From Streptococcus anginosus (GTDB taxonomy: Bacteria; Bacillota; Bacilli; Lactobacillales; Streptococcaceae), in NCBI RefSeq assembly GCF_900636475.1, contig NZ_LR134283.1:1302001-1366000 (forward strand): 64,000 nt of DNA. Direction: 5' to 3'. The notes under the pieces are model-generated. The model had not been told where the DNA came from and did not search any database. It worked only from the letters and a program-made list of their open reading frames with translations. The translations under genes were made by a program, and so were the position numbers. Shown here in pieces: positions 32,802 through 43,230 of this stretch; position 1 is the stretch's first letter; each line of letters begins with the position of its first letter.

Positions 32802-33661
32802 GTGTTTACCGCTCCTTTCTCCCTCAATAAATCAGCCAAACTGACAGCCTTTTCTTTGCTCGCCACTAGAGCGATAATGCAGCCACCTAGACCACCACCA
32901 CTCATTTTCGCACCAAGCGCTCCATTTTCTTGCGCTGTGGCAACAAGTCGATCGGCGTCAGGGCAACTCACGCCTAGATTTTTTAAGCTGAGATGAGCTT
33001 CTGACATGGCTATCCCGATTCTCTCTAAATCTTTTACTTTCAAAGCTTCTTCAACTTCATTGGTTAATTTTCCAAGCTGATGAAGATGTGGCAAAGCGGT
33101 CATTCCGAGTTGCTCAACTTCTTGGATAGCTTCCCGTGTATGCCCATAAATCCCTGTGTCTGCAATCACAAGATAGGCTCCGAGATTCGTCTCAAATTCT
33201 GAAAAACCAACATTTTTGATGAATTTAATAGCACGATCGCTCAAGCAAGTCTTAGCATCTAAACCACTCGGATTCATGTGGGCAATCATCTCTGCCCGAT
33301 TGGCTAAAATCTCCAGAGTTTCCCTATCCAAGTCCTGTTCATAATAATCAAAAACAGCTCGAATCGCAGCAATACTCACTGCCGCAGAAGAACCCATTCC
33401 GCGTTTTTCAGGCACCATGGACTCAATCTCACAGCGAATATAAGCCTCTTGCACCCCTAGAAATTCCAAAGAAGCAAAAACCGCCATAGAAAGGGTATCT
33501 TCCTCATACAAAATCCACGCATGATCTGATGGCAAAATGCGACCAGTCACTTCAATATTAGTTAAAGGTAGAGCCAAAGCAGGGTAGCCATAGACAACGG
33601 CATGCTCCCCTATCAAAATAATCTTACTATGTGCCCGACCAACACCTACTTTTTTTGTCAT
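32783..33661 (-). CDS. mvaK1: Mevalonate kinase
   Basis: A 292-aa GHMP kinase and first gene of the leftward mevalonate operon. The substrate loop HSKIILIGEHAVVYGYPAL, the ATP loop PEKRGMGSSAAVSIA and the C-terminal KMSGGGLGGCIIAL are intact. It supplies phosphomevalonate for isoprenoid synthesis (undecaprenyl carrier, quinones, tRNA modification). Confidence 0.95.
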   Translation of the reverse strand: MTKKVGVGRAHSKIILIGEHAVVYGYPALALPLTNIEVTGRILPSDHAWILYEEDTLSMAVFASLEFLGVQEAYIRCEIESMVPEKRGMGSSAAVSIAAIRAVFDYYEQDLDRETLEILANRAEMIAHMNPSGLDAKTCLSDRAIKFIKNVGFSEFETNLGAYLVIADTGIYGHTREAIQEVEQLGMTALPHLHQLGKLTNEVEEALKVKDLERIGIAMSEAHLSLKNLGVSCPDADRLVATAQENGALGAKMSGGGLGGCIIALVASKEKAVSLADLLREKGAVNTWIESL

Positions 33662-33785
33662 AGTCTCTCTCTACATCACAATACTTCATCTATTATTTTA
33701 ATATAATTCATAGAAAAAAGCGATCGTTAGTAGTCAATTCCTTTTATATTCCAAACTAATTTATTTCAACTTTTAAAACAGCGAA

Positions 33786-33811
33786 AAAGAGCAGGAAATC
33801 CAGCTCTTATC
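33786..33811 (-). terminator. Terminator after the serine hydrolase gene
   Basis: The minus-strand stem AAGAGC / GCTCTT with a 10-nt loop is followed by TTTTT, 16 bp past the stop of the serine hydrolase. Confidence 0.65.
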
Positions 33812-33826
33812 CTAACTGTCTTCATT

Positions 33827-34762
33827 TTACAGATTTTGTTTAATCAAATCCATGAGCTCATTGCGGTCTAAAATCCACTGCGCACGTTCGTCTTTCTCAT
33901 ACGTTCGGTTGGAAAGGAAGATGACCGCTTTCTGCTGTAAACGATTAAACATAATAAACGTTCCAGTATAGCCTGTGTGCTGCAACCACTCTTTGTCTAA
34001 ATCCCAAGCAAGACTGCGTGTTTTTCCAATCTCCTTTGAGAAATTTTTTGTCAAAGTTGCTACAAAGTCATCCTGTAAATAATGCTCCAAAAAGAGCTCC
34101 AAATCCCGAACTGTAGAAAACAAGCCTGCACTACCAGCATGTCTGCCCAACACATGCGCTTTGGGGTCATGTACAACTCCCGCCTTTACACCGCGAACCG
34201 TTGGCACCGCTTGCGCAACAGGTCCAAACGCTGTTTCTTTCATACCCCAAGGCTGAAAAATTTTCCGCTCAAAAATGTCACTCAAAGAAGAATGAAAAAT
34301 TTCTTCTACCATAAAACCCAGCAACAAAAAATTTACATCAGTATAACGAAAATGCTTGTTATCAAGCACTTTCAAATGATTTAGCGCCTCTTTCAATTCG
34401 ACCGCATTGAGTGCATCTCGATTGGGGATAAAGGGATCTAGCCCTGATGTGTGAGTAGCCAACTGACCTACCGTGACAGAATTGTCATGAAAAGCGGGAT
34501 AATATTGTGTTAGCGGTGCATCTAAATCTAGTTTTTCCTCATGGAATAGAACAGCCAAAATCGTTCCGACACCCACAACCTTACTGACACTCGCTAAGTC
34601 ATAGACCAGTCCTGCTTGAGTCTTCTCACCTCGCTCAGGATTGCTCTCACCAAGATAATATTCTTGCCACTCTCCACGAGTATACAAAGCTAAGCTAGCT
34701 CCAGGATAGATTTGTTGTGCTATCTGTTCTCCGACTTTTGAGAGCATCTTGCTTGAACTCAT
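33827..34762 (-). CDS. Serine hydrolase, class C beta-lactamase/PBP-like fold
   Basis: A 311-aa protein with the SxxK motif in DLASVSKVVGVG, the YxN motif in FRYTDVNFLL, and a KTG-box equivalent HTGYTG near residue 270. No signal peptide is visible, so it may act inside the cell as an esterase or peptidase, unlike wall-acting relatives. The substrate is unknown. It overlaps the cppA stop by 4 bp and is probably co-translated with it. Confidence 0.82.
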   Translation of the reverse strand: MSSSKMLSKVGEQIAQQIYPGASLALYTRGEWQEYYLGESNPERGEKTQAGLVYDLASVSKVVGVGTILAVLFHEEKLDLDAPLTQYYPAFHDNSVTVGQLATHTSGLDPFIPNRDALNAVELKEALNHLKVLDNKHFRYTDVNFLLLGFMVEEIFHSSLSDIFERKIFQPWGMKETAFGPVAQAVPTVRGVKAGVVHDPKAHVLGRHAGSAGLFSTVRDLELFLEHYLQDDFVATLTKNFSKEIGKTRSLAWDLDKEWLQHTGYTGTFIMFNRLQQKAVIFLSNRTYEKDERAQWILDRNELMDLIKQNL

Positions 34763-35499
34763 ACTGCTTCAATCCAAACTTCAATTTGGCTCTCATCTTT
34801 GGTCAGGAAAAATTTGCCCGATTTAGGTATAAAATTTTCTCTTCCTTGAAATAAATCACGCAATGCTTCCACATCGAATTGCTCAACTGTAAATTTAATC
34901 ATTGCCAAATCCCAAGTTTGAGTACTCTCCGTCAGCAAATCTGGTCCGCTTGCTGGTGAGAATGTTAGAATAGACTGATTTCCTAGCCATTCCTGATAAA
35001 AAGTGACTGCTTTTTCCTTATCTGGAGCATTGATATGAATCTGCTCTATAGTAAATTGACTGAGCCCAACAAAATCCTCTAGTGGCGCAAATGCTGGTGC
35101 AATCATCACTCTCTGCAAGGTTGTCCAATCTTCCTCGCTATGCAGTAAAAACGTATCTCCTTCCGGCGAAGTTGCTTCAAAAGCATAGCCATTATCACCT
35201 TGGTAAAGATAATCAACTTTGCTGCCACGCGCTAAAAGTGCTTCAATTTCTCGTGAATCGGCTACTTTAATAACAATTTTCGCTAATTTCTTAGTCCCAA
35301 CAACTTTGCGAGTGCGCATACTGGGCGACTCCTCTAGCTGCAATTTTTCAACTTTTGTCTGATCTCCAAGGCTGACAAAAGCTCCTTCCTCTAGCAAATT
35401 TTTCATTCCTAAAGTTTGACAATAAAAGGCAAGATTGTTTTTTCGATTATTGATTTTTAATACTGGTATCGTATTTACAATTTTATTTGTCGAACACAT
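34759..35499 (-). CDS. cppA: CppA family protein (glyoxalase-like fold)
   Basis: A 246-aa protein resembling streptococcal CppA, described as a C3-degrading proteinase but built of two vicinal-oxygen-chelate (glyoxalase-like) domains. The pattern IPVLKINNRKNNLAFYCQTLGMK and the following GAFVSLGDQTKVEKLQLEE are typical. I use ATG 35499, 6 nt after GGAGG; the TTG four codons earlier lies in the RBS. No signal peptide is present, so the complement-cleaving role is doubtful for this copy (inference). Confidence 0.85.
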   Translation of the reverse strand: MCSTNKIVNTIPVLKINNRKNNLAFYCQTLGMKNLLEEGAFVSLGDQTKVEKLQLEESPSMRTRKVVGTKKLAKIVIKVADSREIEALLARGSKVDYLYQGDNGYAFEATSPEGDTFLLHSEEDWTTLQRVMIAPAFAPLEDFVGLSQFTIEQIHINAPDKEKAVTFYQEWLGNQSILTFSPASGPDLLTESTQTWDLAMIKFTVEQFDVEALRDLFQGRENFIPKSGKFFLTKDESQIEVWIEAV

Positions 35500-35580
35500 A
35501 AATTCCTCCAAGCCTTTCTATTTTAAATAATTTTTGTGTATTTTACAAATATTTATGTAAAAATAGAAAAAATTGTACTA

Positions 35581-36846
35581 TTACTGATAAATATTTTGTG
35601 CCACTACTAGCTCATTTGCCGACTCAAATTCATATTGAAGGTAAGACTGATAAGTTCCCGGCGCAATAATCCCACGCATATCTAAAATGGCTGTTCCAGC
35701 CTGTCCGATAATGCTATCGGCTAGCAGACAACAATTAGTAGACAGGATAAAATAAGTCTTAAAACGACTTGTTTTAAACTTATATAAACGAGTATTCAAC
35801 TCATGCTTCAATTTATAAGCATACGTGTGCTTACCATCTTTCAAATCCGCTGGTGGATCCCACACTTCCAACAACTCATCAATCTCAGCCAATCGTTTCT
35901 CCACAGCTAGCTTTTGCTCGTCTGTCAAAGATAGCCCATAACCAAACAAGGTTTTTTTGCTTTCTTCTTTGCACAAGTCAATATAAGCGTCTTTATCTAC
36001 TTTAAACAAGACACCATCTCCAATCGTGCCGAATAAACGCTCTGAAAAAACATCATAACTGCCATAAGAAATAACTTTTCCTTGATAGCAAATATCAACA
36101 TGCCCAATCATCCCAAAAAGATTCTGGTCTGACGTATGGATCAGCACCTCTAAGTCAACGGGCTTTTCCTCGCCTCGGACACTACTATAAACCTTTTGCG
36201 GTTTTCTTTTCTCACCTTGTAAAAAACGATTAAAGCGATTCAGTTGCTCTGCTGGAAAAAAGGCAGCGATAATGATAGGCATGTTAATCCGAATACGGCG
36301 TCGAAGTTGTTTTTTCTCCACATCGGTGTTGAACATAAGACCGTCTCGAACGTTAGAAAACCCCAGTAATATCAGATAAATACCAACAATCAAAAATTGC
36401 ATCCTACCGTCCGTGCTAGGAGAAAAGACAGTTGTCAGTCCAATCCCGCCATAAAGCAAGGTATCAAAAAGATAATGAAAACCACCTTTTAACTTATTCT
36501 GCCGATAAAGAAGATATGTAATAACATAGATTGCCGCTGTACACAGCTGATAACAGCCCAATATAATAATGACAATATTGACTGGCAGATTGCTGGCACG
36601 GTTAAGAAAGCCAACAACTAGCCCCACCAAAACATGGAGGAGAGCAGAACCAAGACTGATGCGATTTTTCTTCACTAAGAAACGGAAAAAAAGATTGATA
36701 ACTCCGACAAATAAAAAGTAAATGACCAATAAATCTAGGGCAAATTTTGTAAAATCAAGACCGTTTGCAATAATAATAACGCCAAAAAGAATCGCCAAAA
36801 TACCGAACAATAGAGTCCGTCTCCCACTTAGTTTATCTAATTCCAT
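35581..36846 (-). CDS. HdeD/DUF308-type membrane protein with papain-like C-terminal domain
   Basis: A 421-aa protein. Residues ~1-190 form about six membrane segments of the DUF308/HdeD type. The remaining ~230 residues are soluble and contain FGMIGHVDICYQGKVISYGS and, ~140 residues later, FILSTNCCLLADSIIG. A His-then-Cys order with these surroundings recalls permuted papain-like (DUF4105/NlpC-related) domains. This is an inference from pattern, not a database match. ATG 36846 follows GGGAGAG. Function unknown. Confidence 0.6.
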   Translation of the reverse strand: MELDKLSGRRTLLFGILAILFGVIIIANGLDFTKFALDLLVIYFLFVGVINLFFRFLVKKNRISLGSALLHVLVGLVVGFLNRASNLPVNIVIIILGCYQLCTAAIYVITYLLYRQNKLKGGFHYLFDTLLYGGIGLTTVFSPSTDGRMQFLIVGIYLILLGFSNVRDGLMFNTDVEKKQLRRRIRINMPIIIAAFFPAEQLNRFNRFLQGEKRKPQKVYSSVRGEEKPVDLEVLIHTSDQNLFGMIGHVDICYQGKVISYGSYDVFSERLFGTIGDGVLFKVDKDAYIDLCKEESKKTLFGYGLSLTDEQKLAVEKRLAEIDELLEVWDPPADLKDGKHTYAYKLKHELNTRLYKFKTSRFKTYFILSTNCCLLADSIIGQAGTAILDMRGIIAPGTYQSYLQYEFESANELVVAQNIYQ

Positions 36847-37023
36847 TTCATCTCTCCCAAACAAAAGGTAGGAATGAGACAAAAATTGCTACTTTGCAAA
36901 AAATCAGTTTTGCTGTCTCACTCCCATTACTGTTGTTATCCTTACTCTTTAGTATAGCATTTTATATTAGCAAGCGCCTAGTCACTTATCCATTTTTTCG
37001 CTCAATCTTATCTCTTCGTTATC

Positions 37024-37051
37024 AAAAAACGGCTCGTAACGAACCGTTTCT
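37024..37051 (-). terminator. Aquaporin gene terminator
   Basis: The stem AAACGGTTCG / CGAGCCGTTT with a 3-nt loop and a following T run lies 12 bp past the stop on the minus strand. Confidence 0.85.
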
Positions 37052-37062
37052 TTTTTGACAAC

Positions 37063-37914
37063 TTACCCATAAATCATCTTGTAAAGTGCTACTGCAGCAA
37101 TACCGGCAAGAATTGGAGATACGACTGGCACCCAAGCATACCACCATTTTGAATCTCCTTTATGCTCACCAAGAACTGATTTTGGAAGAAGGAAATGAAG
37201 AATACGTGGGCCTAAGTCACGTGCAGGGTTCAAACCTGGACCTGTAGGACCACCAAGTGACGTTACCAATGCCATGACAAGGAAACCAAGTGCTAAGTGG
37301 GCAACAGCAAGTCCGGCATTGATGTGAGAACCAATTGCAACTTTTCCTTGGATTTGAGTAGCATCCACTCCACGAGTAGCAGCATATTTAACAACTTCTG
37401 CACCAAAATAGTTTTTGGTCATGGCCATTGCTGCAAAGAACAAGATAAATGAACCAATAAATTCATTGACAAAACCATTTATCATAGAAGCAGCATGTGA
37501 TTTCTTGCTTCCGTCATCCGTATTTACAATAGTTGAGAATGAACCCAAAATCGCATTAGGATTTGTTGTTTGCAAATAGTAAGGGCGGTGACTTGCTACT
37601 ACTAACGCTTGTCCAAATATCGCTCCCAATAATTGTGCAATAATGTAAGGCGCAACTTGTGCCCAAGGGAAGTATCCGCTAATCGCAAGTCCTAGTGTGA
37701 ATGCAGGATTGATATGATTCCCTGATACATTTCCAAACATAAGAGCAGGAATCATAACCCCCATACCATAACCAACTGCAATCACCAACCAGCCACTTTG
37801 ATGACCCTTTGTTCCCTTTAATTCAACGTTGGCAACAGCCCCGTTCCCCAAAATAATGAGAATTGCCGTTCCAAGAAATTCTGTGATATATTTCACAGTC
37901 CATGTGACATCCAT
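37063..37914 (-). CDS. Aquaglyceroporin (GlpF/Gla-type glycerol and water channel)
   Basis: A 283-aa MIP family channel with six membrane segments and both NPA loops (NHINPAFTLG and GLNPARDLGPR). The Asp after the second NPAR is the mark of glycerol-conducting members. A ~40-residue insertion between the halves (about 115-155) resembles the long lactococcal Gla type. It has its own promoter and terminator, divergent from pepX, with no glycerol kinase gene nearby. Confidence 0.9.
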   Translation of the reverse strand: MDVTWTVKYITEFLGTAILIILGNGAVANVELKGTKGHQSGWLVIAVGYGMGVMIPALMFGNVSGNHINPAFTLGLAISGYFPWAQVAPYIIAQLLGAIFGQALVVASHRPYYLQTTNPNAILGSFSTIVNTDDGSKKSHAASMINGFVNEFIGSFILFFAAMAMTKNYFGAEVVKYAATRGVDATQIQGKVAIGSHINAGLAVAHLALGFLVMALVTSLGGPTGPGLNPARDLGPRILHFLLPKSVLGEHKGDSKWWYAWVPVVSPILAGIAAVALYKMIYG

Positions 37915-37956
37915 TTTTATTCTCCTCTTTAATTAAAAAAATTTTAGACAAATCCT

Positions 37957-37985
37957 ATTTTATCAGTTACAATGGATAATGTAAA
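37957..37985 (-). promoter_or_regulatory. Aquaporin gene promoter
   Basis: Minus-strand -35 TTTACA (37980-37985) and -10 TAAAAT (37957-37962), spacer 17 bp, in the pepX divergent region. Confidence 0.65.
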
Positions 37986-38023
37986 GGTTATTTTTTGACA
38001 AAGTGTAAAAAAGGAGTAAAAAT

Positions 38024-40303
38024 ATGCGCTATAATCAGTATAGTTATACACCAGAAACAAACAAAAAAATGCTGGCTGAAATGGAAAGCATTGGATTTTC
38101 TTTCCACCCAGAGTATTCTGATAAAGAAAATTTAGAGACTTTTGTACGTAGAACTTTTTTTAATTATAAAAATACAGACTATGCTTTAAAGTCTTTGGTT
38201 GCCAATTCAAATACAGACTTACTCAGCTTTTTTACGTCCAAGCAAGAATTGACAGCAGAGATTTTTTATACGATTGCTTTTCAATTACTGGAATTTGTGC
38301 CCTTTGTTGACTTTGATGATGTAGAAACATTCCGCAAGGACATAAACTTTCCCATTACCTATGGAAATCTACTCAAAAATCTCTATCAATTGCTCAACAC
38401 ACGCACCAAAAACGGCAATCTCTTGATTGATAAACTAGTGAGCGACGGCTTGATCCCTGAAGACAATACCTACCACTATTTCAATGGTAAAAGTCTTGCG
38501 ACCTTTACTAGCCATAATGCTATCCGCGAAGTGGTCTATGTGGAATCGCGCGTGGATACCGACGAAGATGGGCTGCCTGATTTGATTAAGGTCAGCATCA
38601 TTCGTCCTCATTTTGATGGACAAATTCCTGCTGTCATGACTGCTAGCCCTTATCACCAAGGAACCAACGACAAAGCCAGCGACAAAGCACTTTATAACAT
38701 GAATGTGAATTTGGTTAAAAAAGAGGCCGGAAAAATCACCGTCCATGACTCTGAAGTTTGCTTGGTTGAACCACAAGGTCAAGCAGTATTGGTGGAGCAA
38801 GCAGAAGAAACACTCGGTCATATCGGTACTTACACGCTCAATGATTATTTACTTCCACGCGGTTTTGCTAATCTATATGTATCAGGTGTGGGAACAAAGG
38901 ACTCTGAGGGGCTTATGACGAGCGGAGATTATTATCAAATTGAAGCCTATAAAAACGTTATTGATTGGCTCAATGGTCGTTGCCGTGCTTTCACAGACCA
39001 TACCAGACAACGAGAAATCAAAGCCACTTGGTCCAATGGAAAGGTTGCTACGACAGGAATCTCTTACCTCGGAACTCTGTCAAATGGGCTAGCTACAACT
39101 GGCGTAGATGGTCTTGAGGTCATTATTGCTGAAGCTGGAATTTCTTCTTGGTACAATTACTATCGTGAAAATGGCTTAGTGACGAGCCCCGGTGGCTATC
39201 CCGGTGAAGATTTTGACTCTTTGACAGAATTAACTTACTCACGCAATCTTCTAGCGGGCGAACGTCTTCGTCACAATGCCGAGTATCAAAAGAACCTCAA
39301 AACATTAAAAGCAAACTTGGAGCGCGAAACGGGGGATTATAATCAATTTTGGCATGACCGCAACTATCTGATTCACGCACACAAAGTCAAAGCCGAAGTC
39401 GTCTTCACTCATGGCTCCCAAGACTGGAATGTCAAGCCGCTCAATGTTTACAACATGTTCCACGCCCTGCCACAAAACATCAAAAAGCATTTGTTTTTCC
39501 ACAATGGCGCTCACGTTTACATGAACAATTGGCAATCCATTGACTTTCGTGAATCTATGAATGCACTTCTCAGCAAGAAACTGCTGGGCTACAATTTCCA
39601 CTTTGAATTGCCAACTGTGATCTGGCAAGACAATAGTCAAGCACAAAGCTGGTTGTCACTAAAGAATTTCGGCAATCAAGAGCACTACACTCATTTCAAT
39701 CTAGGTAGTACTACTCAAGATATTCAAAATGCTTACTCTGAGACGGACTACAAGCGTTTCAGCAAGACCTATCAAACCTTCAAAAATGAACTCTTTGACG
39801 GAAAAGTCAATCAAGTAACTGTTGACTTCACCTTAGAAAAAGACCTTTTCCTTAACGGTCCCGCTAAGCTCAATCTGCGCCTAAAATCCAGTACCGATAA
39901 AGGCTTGATTTCTGCACAGCTATTAGATCTTGGGCAAGCTAAACGCCTCACCCCAATTCCTGGCGTCCTTGCACCAAAAGTCATGGACAACGGGCGTTAC
40001 TACATGCTAGATCATTTAATGGAATTGCCTTTCAAAGAGACACCGCATCGCGTTGTGACAAAAGGATTTCTCAATCTGCAAAACCGCAATAATCTGCTAA
40101 CCGTCGAAGAAGTCACACCAGACCAATGGTTGGAATTTTCTTTTGAATTGCAGCCAACCATTTACAAAATGAAAATAGGCGATACACTTCGCCTCGCCCT
40201 TTACACAACCGACTTTGAGCACACCGTCCGCGATAATACCGACTATCATTTGACCATTGACCTAGCAAACTCTAGCTTAGATGTGCCAGATATGGTAAAA
40301 TAA
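38024..40303 (+). CDS. pepX: X-prolyl dipeptidyl aminopeptidase
   Basis: A 759-aa serine peptidase (family S15) that releases X-Pro dipeptides. The N-terminal helical domain (about 1-145) precedes the alpha/beta hydrolase. The nucleophile is Ser347 in [11 protein letters not shown], and His is in [12 protein letters not shown]. No signal peptide is seen. In the uninterrupted chromosome it would be followed by ebfC, now displaced 11.66 kb by an integrated element. Confidence 0.96.
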   Translation: MRYNQYSYTPETNKKMLAEMESIGFSFHPEYSDKENLETFVRRTFFNYKNTDYALKSLVANSNTDLLSFFTSKQELTAEIFYTIAFQLLEFVPFVDFDDVETFRKDINFPITYGNLLKNLYQLLNTRTKNGNLLIDKLVSDGLIPEDNTYHYFNGKSLATFTSHNAIREVVYVESRVDTDEDGLPDLIKVSIIRPHFDGQIPAVMTASPYHQGTNDKASDKALYNMNVNLVKKEAGKITVHDSEVCLVEPQGQAVLVEQAEETLGHIGTYTLNDYLLPRGFANLYVSGVGTKDSEGLMTSGDYYQIEAYKNVIDWLNGRCRAFTDHTRQREIKATWSNGKVATTGISYLGTLSNGLATTGVDGLEVIIAEAGISSWYNYYRENGLVTSPGGYPGEDFDSLTELTYSRNLLAGERLRHNAEYQKNLKTLKANLERETGDYNQFWHDRNYLIHAHKVKAEVVFTHGSQDWNVKPLNVYNMFHALPQNIKKHLFFHNGAHVYMNNWQSIDFRESMNALLSKKLLGYNFHFELPTVIWQDNSQAQSWLSLKNFGNQEHYTHFNLGSTTQDIQNAYSETDYKRFSKTYQTFKNELFDGKVNQVTVDFTLEKDLFLNGPAKLNLRLKSSTDKGLISAQLLDLGQAKRLTPIPGVLAPKVMDNGRYYMLDHLMELPFKETPHRVVTKGFLNLQNRNNLLTVEEVTPDQWLEFSFELQPTIYKMKIGDTLRLALYTTDFEHTVRDNTDYHLTIDLANSSLDVPDMVK

Positions 40304-40339
40304 GATGTTAATGTTTGAAAATTAAGGAGAACCAAAACA

Positions 40340-40354
40340 ATGATGAATATGCAA
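40340..40354 (+). repeat. Left attachment site (attL), severed ebfC start
   Basis: ATGATGAATATGCAA lies 9 nt after AAGGAG, the natural ebfC RBS. Translation from here would run 25 codons into the element and stop near 40418. Confidence 0.8.
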
Positions 40355-40500
40355 GACTTGTTCCATGATTTTTTAAGTCTTGTAATCGTCAGAAATGTTG
40401 ATTTAAAGCCTTTCTAAATTCACTAAATCAAACTAAAATCACTTGAATTTATACCAATAAGACAAAAAATAGACAATGGCAGTATCTTCTTGATAATCCA

Positions 40501-40537
40501 AAAACCGCTTTACTTGTAATGAAGTAAAACGGTTTTT
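40501..40537. terminator. Strong bidirectional terminator at element left end
   Basis: A stem pairing AAAACCGCTTTACTT with GAAGTAAAACGGTTTT (one A-C mismatch, GTAAT loop) is followed by T-rich sequence. It insulates the Hachiman genes from pepX and the truncated ebfC start. The ~200 bp between it and the HamB 3' extension show no gene. Confidence 0.85.
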
Positions 40538-40743
40538 GTTTGGTTAATTTATTATCCATATTTCTTAACACATACTCACATGTCTGAAGCACAGAAAATT
40601 AAACAAATCTGCGAAAGAAAAACAATCCGATAGAAATGAACGATTTATCCTAGACAAACGGAACTAAATTTATATCGTTTGTTGATTTTTTATAACTATA
40701 AATAGCATACAAAGTAATTCTATAGTTTCAAAATTGACAAGTT

Positions 40744-40911
40744 TTACAAAAGAATATTAATTTGGTGACAGGCTTCCTTAGAAATCTCCTTTGACAAAAT
40801 AATTTTTTTATCAATTTTAATAATCTCACCTGAAGTATTAATTTGAAAACTCTCATCTTGATAATTAATAAGTTCAAGCGAAACTTGTCTATCAAATCCT
40901 ATCTTTTGTAA
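40744..40911 (-). other. In-frame 55-codon continuation of hamB beyond an amber stop
   Basis: Directly after the TAG at 40912-40914 the hamB frame continues as LQKIGFDRQVSLELINYQDES... for 55 codons to TAA (40744-40746). The composition and the IGF.RQ..LEL pattern look like a genuine helicase C-terminus, so the TAG probably replaced a sense codon such as CAG or AAG. Confidence 0.65.
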
Positions 40912-43230
40912 CTAAATAACAATATTATCATTTGTTCCATATTCTAAATAGTTTTGCCACTCTCCTTCATCTTGTCCAGTAAGTTTTAGATAATTCATCA
41001 CATAGTTTTTTACCTTAAACCTTAAAATATTCTCAACATCTTTAAGCAACTCATTAATAACATGATTTATATGATTGGCTTTATATATTGAGAACGGCTC
41101 TAAGTTAGAGGGATTATTATTAATCGGAATAGGCACTTTATTTTTTTCATGATATCTAATAGTACTGCGAATCATTAAGTTGAGAGGTTTAGACTGAATC
41201 CACTCAGACATAATAACCGAATAATATCCTAATCTTTTTTTATTTCCAAGATATCGTTTATCTTCCTCTTCAGTCCAATTATATTTTTTTGACAGCATCT
41301 CAAGTATTTCCCGACAAGTATTGGCATCATATTTTGCTTGAAAAATAAGCTTTTCTTGTTCTTGATAAATATATTCTTGGTATTTAGGTTTAATTGTAGT
41401 TGAAACCATCAAAATATCTTTAGGTACATCAATCTCCGATATTTTCTTGAAAATTTTGCTTGATTCATTATTTTTTTGAATAAATTTATCAACTAATTGC
41501 GAAGAAATATTTTTTTTACGTTGGTAAGCAAGAATTGTTGCATATTCAGCAACTTCTCGTTTATTTTTAGCTGACATACTTTTATTCGTCATCTCTTTAT
41601 TCTCAAGTATATTACCAATATTTCTATAGAAATTTGCTTTACCCGATAATACCTTACTCTCAATTTTAGGCAACTCATCAAACTCCAATAATCTATGTGA
41701 AGTTAATGTCCCATCAACTCGTATAACGAATAAATTACCATAAAGCTCCTTTGATAATCTTCCCGCCCTGCCAGCTAAGTTCCAAAAATCAAGCTCTTTT
41801 AAATTAGCCTTGCCGATTTTATCACTTAAAATAAAAAGATTCTTCGCAGGGAGATTGACCCCTTGTAATAGGGTAGAAGTTGTGAAAAGAAATTTTATTA
41901 TCCCTTGTTTAAATGTTTCTTCAATGCGTTTTCTAATTTCTTGTGGCAACGCACCAAAATGATAGGCTATTCCTTTCTCAACTAAATCAGCTAAATAATA
42001 ATCTCCGTGAATAGTTTCTCGTATATAGTTAGACAATTCAATAAGTGTTTTATTACTACTTTTAGAAATATTCTTCGAAAAAAATTGAGCTCTTGAAACA
42101 GTATTGTGAACTGAATTACAATATATTATTGATTGTGATTCTTGAGTCATATTAATTATTAACTTTTCTAAACTATCAAATTTAGAATCAAATTCATCAA
42201 ATTTTTTAGTCGGTAAAAAATCATAGTAAAATTGGACTTTATTTGCTTCAAAATCCACATAAAATTTATTTTGAACAACATTAACCTCTGTAATTTGTTT
42301 GGATTCCTCCTGAGAGTTCCCAACCAATTCAAGAAATATCTCTGGATTAGGCACATTCGGCGATGCAAAATAAAGTTTAACACTTTTCTGCTCTGCTAAT
42401 GTTATTGCATGATAAAATATCGGACTACGCTCATCATCAGAAATTGTATTGTGTGCCTCATCTACAATCATTGTAGAAATAATTGGGTTAGTGTTTCCTG
42501 CAAAGTATGATACTAAGCGTTCTGGCGTAAAAACAAAAATAAATTTATTGTGCCTAAAAAGAGCTGGAATATCAGGATTACTAACAATTTTATATTCTTC
42601 ATTACGTAAAGTTTTCCTTATATCCTCAACGACTTGTGTTATGAGTGCCCTAGTAGGAACAAGAAATGCAATATTTTCACTCCCATTTTTTTCCTCAATT
42701 ATCCAATTAACAAACTCTGAAAATAGAAACGACTTCCCAAAAGATGTTCCAGCCGAAAAGCTATAGTGGTTAGAGTCAATTATCTCATGAAAAGCCTCAT
42801 ATTGTGTATCTGTAAAAAATTTGTTCTCTACAGAGGTTCTTTGAAAAATTTGCTTTATCATACGATCAACTTCAATTTCTCTATTATCAAATTGAAGTCC
42901 ATTTTTCTCTAATAACGTAAGAGAAGGAAAATTGCCGAGTTTGACCATTACATTCTGGGCAAACAATTGATAAACCTCATTCTCCTTATAAAAATCATAT
43001 AGCGTAGATACAATTTTAAGGGCGATGTTCTTATTTAACGCTAACTTTGACCTTGACAGGATATCTGCAAATCTCAATACATTTAAAAATTCTCTATCTG
43101 TCAAAGAAACAGCAGTTTCACTGAGCAATTCCACCCCATATTTATATTGAATTTTTTCCAAAAGTTTATATAAATAACCATCGGATATAGCTTTCTCATT
43201 AAGTTCATGAATTATTGTTTGTTTTGTCAT
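40912..43230 (-). CDS. hamB: Hachiman defence helicase HamB (amber-truncated)
   Basis: A 772-aa superfamily 2 helicase. Walker A is SAGTSFGKS (about 159-167), the DEAH box MIVDEAHNT (257-260), motif IV-V QGVNLPAKNLFILSD and motif VI LAGRAGRLSK. With the upstream HamA it forms a Hachiman anti-phage system, in which the helicase senses damaged or invading DNA and licenses the HamA nuclease. It starts at ATG 43230, overlapping the hamA stop by 4 bp. The frame is cut by TAG, and the ~828-residue form would include the following 55 codons. Confidence 0.88.
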   Translation of the reverse strand: MTKQTIIHELNEKAISDGYLYKLLEKIQYKYGVELLSETAVSLTDREFLNVLRFADILSRSKLALNKNIALKIVSTLYDFYKENEVYQLFAQNVMVKLGNFPSLTLLEKNGLQFDNREIEVDRMIKQIFQRTSVENKFFTDTQYEAFHEIIDSNHYSFSAGTSFGKSFLFSEFVNWIIEEKNGSENIAFLVPTRALITQVVEDIRKTLRNEEYKIVSNPDIPALFRHNKFIFVFTPERLVSYFAGNTNPIISTMIVDEAHNTISDDERSPIFYHAITLAEQKSVKLYFASPNVPNPEIFLELVGNSQEESKQITEVNVVQNKFYVDFEANKVQFYYDFLPTKKFDEFDSKFDSLEKLIINMTQESQSIIYCNSVHNTVSRAQFFSKNISKSSNKTLIELSNYIRETIHGDYYLADLVEKGIAYHFGALPQEIRKRIEETFKQGIIKFLFTTSTLLQGVNLPAKNLFILSDKIGKANLKELDFWNLAGRAGRLSKELYGNLFVIRVDGTLTSHRLLEFDELPKIESKVLSGKANFYRNIGNILENKEMTNKSMSAKNKREVAEYATILAYQRKKNISSQLVDKFIQKNNESSKIFKKISEIDVPKDILMVSTTIKPKYQEYIYQEQEKLIFQAKYDANTCREILEMLSKKYNWTEEEDKRYLGNKKRLGYYSVIMSEWIQSKPLNLMIRSTIRYHEKNKVPIPINNNPSNLEPFSIYKANHINHVINELLKDVENILRFKVKNYVMNYLKLTGQDEGEWQNYLEYGTNDNIVI

